In this document: in pieces, positions 55,641 through 64,000 of the stretch
Layout of the letters: each line of letters starts with the position of its first letter
How positions within the stretch are numbered: the stretch's first letter is position 1
Source of the DNA: Peromyscus leucopus
Lineage: Eukaryota > Chordata > Mammalia > Rodentia > Cricetidae
Assembly: GCF_004664715.2 (NCBI RefSeq)
Contig: NC_051071.1
Span: forward strand, 2,621,501 to 2,685,500
Length of the DNA: 64,000 bases
Direction: 5' to 3'
Notes under the pieces: generated by a model
Seen by the model: the letters and a program-made list of their open reading frames with translations, nothing else
Told to the model about the DNA's origin: nothing
Databases searched by the model: none
Program-made: the position numbers and the translations under genes

Positions 55641-56035
55641 GGCAACGCCACCAGCTGCCAGGTCCTCTAAGATGTGTCCTTCTAGTATCCAGCTGGCTTA
55701 CCTATTTGCTTGCCCCACAATCTGTCCTCAGTTCATTGGCCTTTCTCAAGCAATGAGTAAATGGACTTGGATTCAAAAGCAGAAAGAAATTAGGTCACTG
55801 GTGACATGCCAATGGAGGCATTCTGGGACCCTAGCTTGGTCCTGTCCCTATCTCCTGGATGTCACTTCTCTGGTCACGTATCTTTGCATGAACACAATGC
55901 TGTCCCACTACAGGCCAAAACCAACAGAGCCATGTAATGAGGATCCAAATGCATGGAAACTGAGCTAAAACAGACTTGTGCTTTTAAGTTGTTCAGCTCA
56001 GGTATTTCACCATGGTGACAGAAAGCTAACACAGA
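55641..56035 (+). mobile_element. Possible second MaLR-like LTR, 3' part, sense
   Basis: It ends 'ggtatttcaccatggtgaca' and 'gaaagctaacacaga', an LTR-like terminus. The preceding 300 bp are diverged; a 109-codon frame in it is not protein-like. Confidence 0.4.
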
Positions 56036-58473
56036 TGATAATTAAGAAAATAATAATGTAAATAGTATGGTAGCTGGCGATGATTAGTAGAAAGAAAATT
56101 AAGCAAGGAAGGATTGAGAGTGCCGTTATGGGGGGGGGGAGTCAAAGAAGCCCTCATGAAGATATGAAGGATGTCGAGGAGGGAAACATGGGCCAAGGCC
56201 AAAGTGGGCTGGGGTAATAGAGAGGGGGAGCCTAGAGGGCGGGTCCAGTGGGTACAGACAAGGACTTTGCTTTCATCCCAGTCTTTATGTGACTGCCGCT
56301 AGGACCAGAGTGAGGGAGAAAGAGTGAACGGAACAAAGACCTGATGCAGCCTGGCACTCTTAGAGCAGGATGGTCCTAGATGCCGCATCCAGATGGCCCT
56401 GAAGAGGTGAGAGCTTCAGTCAGCAGGACAGCAAGAAGGCCATGCTGGCAATCTACGCCAGGACCAGGGTTTGCAACAGATATGGAAGACGCCAAGTGGC
56501 CCTAGCCGGTCGGTTCCAGCAAAGCACTTGTTGTTGGTTGTAGGTCATTTGCTGCTCAAGGAGACTCAGGTGGGGGCATTACACAATCTTCCGCCTTACC
56601 TCAGATGACATCACAGTAAACACAGCATTATTTCACATGCTGCTAAGACAGAAACGTCGCCAACTCCTTAGTGTAGCCATTCTTCCTAGGACATGAGCGT
56701 GCTCTTTCGGGCTTCTTACTGCTGGTGTTAGCATGTCAGCTGTGATCTGAACACAGTAAGCCCGGCCGGTGCCCACCCTGAGATTGGAGAACATTTACAC
56801 AATGGCAAACTTCCTACTGTGGCTTAGCATTCAAGTCCTTGAGAATCAGACCTGTTCAAGAGTTAGCGCCTCAGCCCCCTGGAGGAGGATACTTGCTCAT
56901 CAAGCCACATTATTCCCTACCTACAACCCTTGGACAACTTCAGAATTCCTGGAAGATCAGCTCCACACACCTCACATGGTCCTGAACCCTTTGAGGCTGG
57001 CCTGGCATTCAGGGCCATTTATGGTACCTTACTGCCTCACCTTCCACAGGTACAATAAAGGCCCTGCCAGATCTCCAATGAACCATGCTTTCTCTTTACC
57101 AACTGCCCTTGTACATTCTGTTCCCACCCTCAGAAATGTCTTTCCCCAGGAAACTACTGCCATTGCTGAAAAACTCAAATCTAGAGCTGAGTGTTCTCCC
57201 AAGGTTAGGGTCCCTCTACCACACTTCCACTCCCGGCATCCAGCGTGGGGTAGGTGTGAGAAAGATCTATAAATGCCTATGAAATACGTGACTGGCAGGC
57301 TGCACTCCACACATGCGCAGGAAATACGTGGAGATGGCTGTAAAGTCACAGGTGCTCACAAGAGCCCCAGCCTTGTACTTCAGCCTGCCCCAAAGCAGGT
57401 GGCTCACCCAGGTTCCATAGACCCTGGATGGGGAACCAAGACAGAAAAGCCAAAACATTAACTAGAGTAAGTATTTTAGAGCAAATGGAGCATGAATGAG
57501 ATCATTGACCCAGAGCTGACAGATTCCCTCTGTGAAGAAAGGGTATGAGAAAGGTGTGCTTGCCCAAAAAACTAAAATCCATAGGTGTCACACAGGGGGA
57601 TGGTTTTAATGACCATATGTGGTATTTTTGGAAGGTAGGAGTATTAAGTGGCAACATCAATAAGAATAATTATAAAAATAAAAAGTAGTTATAGGCTCAG
57701 GGTATCCCCTTGCTGACTTGAAGTGCATAAGGAAACTCCTTTTATTTAATTCAAAGAATTACCTTCTTTAGAAGTCTATTATCTGCCACAAGTGAAGTAT
57801 TAATATACAGCATTTGGGGGGAATGATTAAGAAGAATTTAAATTTCACTGTGGCAGAGAAGAAACTGGGTAAGATTTTAGAGGGGTCATTGTTAATACAG
57901 GCCGTTGTTCCATGTAGATGTGTGCTTCAAAGAAGAGAACTAATATCAGGATTCTGTTTAACTCTGTTCCTGAAAACTGGTGTATACGGTAAAATTAAAC
58001 CTATTGAATGATTGTTTAAAAGACAGAGAGATGTTCAGAAAACGATCAGTGTGACCTTGACCCAGGCAATACCTATGAACTCCTACTACAAAACTACATA
58101 GCAGTCCTAACTCCCTCTGGTGCATACAGAGCTCCCACTGTCTCTGACCTGACACCACCCGGCTCCTACCAGCCCACTCCAGTCTGAAGACCAAGAAGAT
58201 CAAGCTTGCCAGGCACCCCCCTAGCTAGGCTGAACCCTCACTGTCTGTCACCAAGGATGTTTATTCAGAGTCATCAGACTTGGGCCCATGCAAGGAAGGA
58301 CCACCATGGCTTTGCCTAGGTGGGGTCTCGCCCTTTTGAGGGCGCCACTTCTAGCTTTGATGGTTCTAGAAATCATGTTCTGAGTGGGCAAACCTGTACC
58401 CTATTCAAGAGATGATGAGCTCAGTGTGCCCAGCCTCAGGGCTAGCTCTGCCAGGTGCAGACTATGACTGGAA
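56036..58473. other. Mostly single-copy intronic sequence
   Basis: 56900-57180 has antisense L2-like wording ('cattctgttcccaccctcag', 'aaatgtctttccccaggaaa'). A 167-codon frame there starts with GTG and has no domain. A G9 run lies at 56131-56139. Nothing else recognised. Confidence 0.4.

Positions 58474-58542
<69 letters not shown>
58474..58542. repeat. (CT)n microsatellite
   Basis: About 69 bp of pure pyrimidine, almost all CT. Confidence 0.98.
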
Positions 58543-58543
<1 letters not shown>

Positions 58544-59099
58544 ATTGCAAAGCAGCCACAAGAAAAGTACCTGTTCCATTGGGATCTGTTAGCACCAAAG
58601 AAGGCTCAGGATGTCTGGACTCTAATTTGGGCACAGTAGAGATAGACAGGCAGAGAGAAGCCAGTGTGTAGTATTACTCAGAAGGTTATTAACCAATGTT
58701 TGTTTGTAAGACACTTTCCACGTGTGACTAATGATTGCGCTCCCAACAATCTGAATAGGAACCTTCACAGATACAGGGGGAAAGGATTCAGAGGGCCTGA
58801 GTCCCGGGACACATAATAACGAAAATAAACGCTAAGAAAACTACTTACACTTCTGTTCAGCCAAAACCCGAGTACCAAGTTCTATTACCATTAGCCACAA
58901 GGACTCTCCAGACCCGGAGTTTACACAAGGCGGACAGCCTATAACACTCCCCACCAGGAAGCTAGCCCAAACAAGACTCCTTCCTCAGAGCCACTGACTT
59001 CAACCACAAAAAGTTTCTTTATGCAGTCCTGTCCTGAGTGAATGAAGAGAGCCATGTACCTGTGCACAAGACCAAATCAGAGGCAAGGGCGCTCTCTCT

Positions 59100-59103
<4 letters not shown>
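58543..59103. other. Unannotated intronic sequence
   Basis: Nothing recognised. Confidence 0.4.

Positions 59104-59148
<45 letters not shown>
59104..59148. repeat. (AC)n microsatellite
   Basis: 45 bp AC run, about 430 bp inside STK32B intron 1. Confidence 0.98.
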
Positions 59149-59152
<4 letters not shown>

Positions 59153-59574
59153 TTCCACCCACTAGGCCACCTCTGTCAACGTCAAGCTCTGAAGACCACC
59201 TTGGCATCCTAGGATGATGAACCAGAGCAATGCCCCCCAACCCCATACTCCACTGTGAAGCAAGGTCTTCTCTGTGACGCCCCCCGCCCCAAGTGATAGC
59301 TTGAGTTCCCTTGTCTTTTCTCAGCCTTCTGTCTCAACCCTGGGCTCAGCATGATCTCAGCTTCTAAAGGGCACTGAAGCCTAAGAAGTGACCAGGTAGG
59401 AGCTCGATGCCTGGCTCTGGGCCGGTGCAGAGCCAGTGCGGGGTGACACGGTTGTGCTGAGATCCAGGTGTCCACCCTTGCACCGCTCTTAGCAGTTGTC
59501 CAGCGAAGGATACCAGAAGGAAAAGGATGCCCTGGTGATGTGGGGAGTGGCGGGCTGGGGAGTGGGTGTCTTAC

Positions 59575-59626
59575 CTTCTTCGTTCTCGTCAAACACTGGG
59601 GGCTTGTGGGAGTGGTTCCCGCCCAT
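59575..59626 (-). CDS. STK32B: STK32B (YANK2) first coding exon, partial gene
   Basis: Read on the minus strand from 59626, the exon encodes MGGNHSHKPPVFDENEE plus the first base of a valine codon, then meets a GTAAGA splice donor at 59574-59569. STK32B and STK32A proteins start this way (MG-x-N-x-S-x-KPPVFDENE, then VNFDHF). The GGNHSH variant is the STK32B form, and the phase-1 split valine fits that continuation. STK32B is a serine/threonine kinase of the YANK group near the AGC kinases; its physiological substrates are poorly known. Gly2 and Ser6 form an N-myristoylation signal, which suggests membrane anchoring. The start has a strong context (A at -3, G at +4). The kinase domain is not in the window and must lie beyond coordinate 1. 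Length and phase are intact and there is no sign of a pseudogene: a live splice donor and a CpG-rich upstream region are present. Confidence 0.95.
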
Positions 59627-60720
59627 ATTCCGCCGCTACCGCCGCTACTACATGCCCAGCCTCCGGGATGTCAGATGCAGGATTCTCGCAGGGATAAGGG
59701 ATGCAGGATGCTCTTGGGATGCCGGGCGCGGGATGAGAGCCCGGGGATGCAGGAAGCAAGCTGCGATGGGAGCAGCCAGACAGGGTTGTAGCGTGTGTGC
59801 AGAGGGGGCCGATTGCCGCTCAGGGATGGGGGCCGTGTAGCCACCCTTTCCTCCAGGGTGCCCACGAGCCGCGATCACGGCACCCCTTGAGCCCTCACCC
59901 GGTTCTCTCTATGACGCACAATACACTGATGGAAACCCGGGGACTCCCTAAGCCCAGATCACCGTGTAACGCCGTTCACAACGGTGGTGAGGAAGAACGG
60001 GAGGAAGAGGAGAGAGAAGGAGGGAGGGAGGGCGTGCAGCGGGAGGAGGGGGAGTGGACCGGGATCTCAGCCAAGAGTTAGAAGCCACCGCCCCCATTTC
60101 ACAGTCGGGTGGGCGGGGACTCCGAAGGAAAGGGGCCTCCCTGGAGCAGCTGGGTCCCTGGGACACCCCATCTGCAGCGTTTGACAGTTCGTGTTGGCTA
60201 AAAACTGCGGTCACCCGCTAGGCTCAGCCACAGGCTTCTTCTTTGTTTTCTGGGATGTTTAGTGAATGAAAGGAGAGCCCAGATCAGCGAGATAGGTCTA
60301 ATGTAACCTCACCTTGTACATCGAGAAACTGAAGCCCCACGAGGGTCATTTACTAAATAAAATATAATAAAATGTCCATTTGGGGAAATTGCCTGTCCAG
60401 TTCTTCAGGATTCCCTCACACTGTGAAGCCTGGAGGCTGATTTAGGGGCGGGGTTCTCGTCTGGGTCTCTGGACTCTTACAGCGGCTGGGGGGCGGGGAG
60501 GGGGGCGGCGGCGTGGTGCTGGGGTGTGTGTGTGCGGGGGAGGGGAGATGTCTCCAGAGTCCAGGATCCCTAAGGACTTGTAGACTTTCAGGGGCCAGAG
60601 TAGGCGGCACGAACTCCCTGGGAGGCTGGCATTACCCCCATAGCGCGGGCTACTGGCCCAGGCTACCCAGGGACGGGGCATCTCTGGCCACATCCTGCCA
60701 CCTGCTGGGCGCTGGGAGCC
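59627..60720 (-). promoter_or_regulatory. STK32B: CpG-rich 5'UTR and promoter region of STK32B
   Basis: CpG dinucleotides and GC content rise sharply here against an otherwise CpG-poor window. GC boxes (GGGCGGGG or longer) lie at 60111-60118, 60445-60453 and 60488-60498, followed by a GGCGGCGGCG stretch to 60513. No TATA box is obvious, as is usual for CpG-island promoters. The part next to the ATG must be 5'UTR. Where transcription starts within the interval cannot be read from sequence alone. A degenerate tandem of 'gggatgcagga'-like units lies at about 59667-59752. Confidence 0.7.
59648..59653 (-). promoter_or_regulatory. Start-stop upstream ORF (ATG-TAG) before the STK32B start
   Basis: On the minus strand an ATG at 59653-59651 is followed at once by TAG at 59650-59648. 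It lies 21 nt upstream of the STK32B ATG and has G at -3. It is also the last methionine of a 76-codon upstream reading frame that opens at 59878, so any transcript starting above 59878 would carry the longer uORF with the same stop. Start-stop elements are known to hold ribosomes and lower downstream translation. That role here is inference. Confidence 0.5.
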
Positions 60721-60859
60721 ACTGTGCGAACTACTCGATCAAAGGCAAAGGCTCTTTTCTGGGTCTTCCTAACCGATTTCCCTCCCTCTGCCCTCCACCC
60801 CAACCCCTTTTTTGCTAATATAACTTAATTTCTCAGAAACTAAGGACAAAAGAGATGAG

Positions 60860-61005
60860 CTTGGAGCCAGCTCCACCGTGACCTGACTGATTAACTGCTT
60901 CTAGTGCAACTGACCTCATCCTCACAGGCTACATACCTGGTGTTCGTGGATTCTCATCTGTGGAATGGGGTGATACCCAGGTTGCTATAAGGTTGTCCAA
61001 TAATA
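60860..61005 (+). mobile_element. MIR SINE relic, sense
   Basis: 'gagcttggagccagctccac', 'gtgcaactgacctcatcctc', 'gattctcatctgtggaatgg', 'ggtgatacccaggttgctat' in MIR order. Confidence 0.65.
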
Positions 61006-61194
61006 TGTATTAAAAAAGCAAGAATATCTGGCTGGAAATTAATGATGGATATGCACAACCCGCTCTTCCTTGGGCCAATGAGCTTCAGTGATGTGGCCAG
61101 GCTACACCAGACTCGGGGCTGAATGCAAGATACAGGAGACACCTCAAGGTCAGGGGTAGAAATTCAGACAGTCCCGAGTCTTTTTTCCCCATTC

Positions 61195-61345
61195 TAGGGA
61201 GTGAACTTGAATAGGTCACATACCCTCTTCTGGCCTCAGTTCCTCCATTTGTGCAATGGGTCTAATAGCACATCTACATTCCCAAGGCTCGTGATGGGGA
61301 ACAAGGGGGTGATTTTGAGCCCTGGAATGTAGTAAGCATGGCGTA
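61195..61345 (+). mobile_element. MIR SINE relic, sense
   Basis: 'gtgaacttgaataggtcaca', 'ggcctcagttcctccatttg', 'tgcaatgggtctaatagcac', 'cctggaatgtagtaagcatg' in MIR order. Confidence 0.8.
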
Positions 61346-62757
61346 AGTGTGTTCTGTTGCCTTGGACCCTGAGTTGCTGTGTGGGCAGCTGATGCCTCAC
61401 GGCCCTTCTCTGCTCCCTGACCTGCTGTGGACATGAAGTGACTGCCAGTTCTGAAAGAGGCCTCAAGAGTTGGCCCTTGTGGCCTTTCATTTCCACCTTT
61501 CACACAAGAAGAGCTGTCCCTGGGCAGCCTCTTCCAAGGATGAAGGGACCAGGGTGCAGACCTGAACCCCATGTATACCCAGAAGCAGAGCTGCATGCTC
61601 AGGCAAGAGGGGTGTATGCTCTCAGAAGCAGCTGAGGTACAGGGTATTTGTTTTGAAGCATTATCACAGAATATTTGACTGGTGTGCATATGAAAGTAAT
61701 AGCCATGTCAGCAAAGACTGTGATTTTTGCTGTGTTAGAAGGAATCTCAGGAGCCTTGGGGATAGCAGAGCCACTGGTCTGCCCCTCCCCCAAAGGCCAG
61801 AGAGGCAGAGAGTCCCTAATGGCTTTGAACATCTGTTCCCTCTCCTCTCAGCGCTGTTCAGGCAATAGTTTCTAAATACTTATGATGAGTCAGGAACTGG
61901 AAACACGGGTGACTAAGACAGAGTGGGATTTCATGAGGTTTAGAACCTCTGGCAATGGGGGGAGAGCTTTGATAATGATAGAAGGTGAAGCTGGGGCTAT
62001 GAAAGCCAAGGGTAGACATCAAACCACTCCTGGCATCGCTGAGGGCTTCCGGGAGAGAAGGGGCTTGAGCTGGACCTGGAAGGGCAAAGAGAATCAGCAG
62101 ATGGTGAGAGGAGCTGCCTGTGACGTTCCCACAGTCAAGGGAGAACGGTTCCTTCTAGAACAGTCATAAGAATGGCTACTTTATCTGGCACTGTGTCCCA
62201 AGCTCTGTGCCAAATCTTGATAGGGTGCTCAGCCCAACAAACCCCTTCCTCCTTCTCTATGGGGTGTTTACCCACCACCCCCACAGTTCCCCAGAGTTTT
62301 CTTGAGTTTGAGCAGCAGGAAATATTATATAGAAGGATTTAGATTGTGGAGATAAACACATAGAAAATAAAGGACAGACTCGAGAGGGCCTGGAACCTAT
62401 TCCAAGGAGCCCTGACTGTCTCTGCCCCAGGATATTTATAGAGACACCAAGGGGTGGAGCAAAAGATCTCCTCCCCCAGCACAGCCAAGTGCAGACCATC
62501 TCAGACACCTGCACTCAGGCCCGTGGTCCTAATTATCCTCTCTATGTGGGCCTGCTGGGTAAAGCCATGAGGAACCTGAAAACGGGCTCTCACACTCCTC
62601 CCCTCACTTACAGACAGTACGCTGGACATTGGGTCTCATTGCTTCTCATGAGCTAGCTGTCCCCTTCAACTCTCATGATGGCCCTGGCAGCCATGTACCC
62701 TCATTATCCAGATGGAAGGAGACTGTGGCATGAGAAGGGTAAGCTGATAGCAAAGGC
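61346..62757. other. STK32B upstream flank, mostly unannotated
   Basis: 62175-62230 ('ctggcactgtgtcccaagctctgtgccaaa' in parts) may be a MIR scrap. No exon of a neighbouring gene recognised. Confidence 0.4.
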
Positions 62758-62859
62758 AAAGGAAGAAAGGAAGGAAGGAAGGAAGGAAGGAAGGAAGGAA
62801 GGAAGGAAGGAAGGAAGGAAAGGAAGGAAGAAGGGAGGGAGGGAGAGAGAGAGAGAGAA

Positions 62860-62931
<72 letters not shown>

Positions 62932-62933
62932 AA
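62758..62933. repeat. 176-bp pure purine (GGAA)n(GGGA)n(GA)n(GAAA)n tract
   Basis: No pyrimidine over 176 bp. It starts as GGAA units, passes through GGGA and GA, and ends as GAAA units. It lies about 3.1 kb upstream of the STK32B start codon. Confidence 0.98.
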
Positions 62934-63739
62934 CCAAAACCAAAGACTCAAATTCCAAAACCAACCATGTCCACCAGCTTTGCTGAAAGGATGGCAGTGA
63001 CCCAGAATGGAATAGTGACTATTTTGAGAGTTATAAATAAATTAAACTTTTAAATTTTCTCTTCTACTTGTTTTTCTTATGTTAACAGTTAGTGAAAACA
63101 ACAATACTTTCACTTTGAAAAGTCTTTCAAACATTGCCCCTAATTTCATAAGATGTGTGCCACTGAGAACATGGCCCACAGAATCAACTAAGCAGGGTTC
63201 ACGGGGACTCACAGAGACTTAAGTGACAATCACAGAGCCTACACTAGGCCCTCTGCATATATGTTATGGTTGTGTAGCTAGGTGTTCTTGTGGGACTCCT
63301 AACAGTCGTAGTGGGGGTGTCTCTGATTTTTTTGCCTGCTCTTGGGACCCTTTTCCACCTACTGAGTTGCCTCATCCAGGCTTGATATGAGGGTTTGTGC
63401 CTGGTTTTATTGTAACTTGTTATTCTGTGTTCTGTTGATATTCCTAGGAGGCCTGCCCTTTTTTGAGAGGAAACAGAGGATGAATGGAAAGGGGAGGTGG
63501 ATGGGATGGGAAAGAGTGGAAGGAGGGGAAACTGTGGTCAGGATGCAATGTGTGAAAGAATAAAAAGATGTGTGTCATGCTTTACTGCGATAGTTACTGT
63601 GGGACATAAGCAGAGGTGGTACAGTTGTCCCCATTTTTTTTCAGGTGAAGAAAGGGGGGCTCTTGGATTTAAATGGCTGGTCCTTAATTCCATTAAAGTC
63701 ATTAACATGTCCTCACAAACTTGGTGCCTTGACAAAAAC
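62934..63739. other. Unannotated upstream flank
   Basis: Nothing recognised. Confidence 0.4.
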
Positions 63740-63858
63740 GGAAATTCCAACACTCGGGAGGCAGAGTCATATGGATCTCTTACTTCGAGGCCAGCCTAGT
63801 CTACAGAACAAGTTCCAGGACACCCAGGGCTACACAGAGAAACCCTGTCTTGAAAGAG
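63740..63858 (+). mobile_element. B1 SINE, sense, 5' truncated
   Basis: 'ccaacactcgggaggcagag', 'gaggccagcctagtctacag', 'gggctacacagagaaaccct', 'gtcttgaaag', followed by a purine-rich stretch to 63897. Confidence 0.9.
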
Positions 63859-64000
63859 GAGGGAGGAAGAGGAGGAAAAAGAGGAAGAGGAGAAGGAATT
63901 TACTTTTATTCTTTAGGAGACCAGAAGTCCAAAGCCAAGATGTGCACCTAGCTGGTCCTCTCTAAGTAACCGGTGGGAGGATCTGTGCCATTCCGGCAAC

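Larger units (their letters stand above)
1..59574 (-). other. STK32B: Start of STK32B intron 1 (inferred)
   Basis: The exon 1 donor sits at 59574 and transcription proceeds toward lower coordinates. I found no exon encoding the next STK32B residues (VNFDHF, followed by the glycine-rich kinase loop) on the minus strand anywhere down to position 1, so the rest of the window is inferred to be first intron. STK32B is known for very long introns in other mammals. All repeats and the RPL27 retropseudogene below therefore lie inside this intron. Short alternative or non-coding exons cannot be excluded by eye. Confidence 0.8.

Noticed and set aside
56769..57272. 167-codon plus-strand frame, the longest in the window
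   Set aside because: Begins at GTG, shows no domain, and overlaps sequence resembling an antisense L2 relic.
62675..62986. Frames with RKE or LPSFL repeats on both strands
   Set aside because: Translations of the 176-bp purine microsatellite.
1..64000. A previously undescribed multi-gene system
   Set aside because: Apart from STK32B exon 1 and one retropseudogene the window holds only repeats and non-coding DNA; no gene cluster exists to support such a claim.

Overview
This is a mammalian nuclear window from a muroid rodent, most probably a cricetid (deer mouse, vole or hamster group). It carries B1, B2/B3-like, B4-like and ID SINEs, Lx-type LINE-1 3' ends, a URR1-type DNA element, ORR1/MaLR-like LTRs and an LTR that I recognise as the cricetid mys type. 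Both well-preserved B1 copies have the variant 'gtagctttg(g/t)' region that I associate with cricetids. There is no bacterial, phage or viral genome organisation, no operon and no CRISPR array. Family names come from recognition of sequence, not from a database search.

One protein-coding exon of a living gene is recognisable. On the minus strand, 59626 down to 59575 encodes MGGNHSHKPPVFDENEE and stops at a consensus GTAAGA donor in phase 1. This is the N-terminus of STK32B (YANK2), a serine/threonine kinase. Transcription therefore runs right to left. Everything from 59574 down to 1 is inferred to be the start of STK32B intron 1. The interval 59627 to about 60720 is a GC-rich, CpG-containing 5'UTR and promoter region with several GC boxes and small upstream ORFs. 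The interval 60720-64000 is upstream flank holding MIR relics, a 176-bp purine microsatellite and a B1.

The intron is a stack of mobile-element relics between single-copy stretches. The main landmarks are: a LINE-1 relic at 6536-8340; a LINE-1 with a 5' inversion at 17068-19386; a LINE-1 relic at 24090-26830 broken up by at least five later insertions; an 86-bp minisatellite grown inside a LINE-1 3'UTR at 33792-34092; an old antisense LINE-1 at 40690-41680; and an RPL27 retropseudogene at 48960-50452.

The most unusual structure is that pseudogene. It is split by a 1,039-bp element whose two terminal LTR copies face in opposite directions, flanked by an exact 6-bp target duplication, and that element itself holds a B1 with an exact 14-bp target duplication. 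Other points of interest are several short tandem repeats of 16 to 150 bp, long homopurine tracts, and a few repeat-free AT-rich stretches with octamer or TAAT motifs that could be conserved regulatory elements. I found no new multi-gene biological system.
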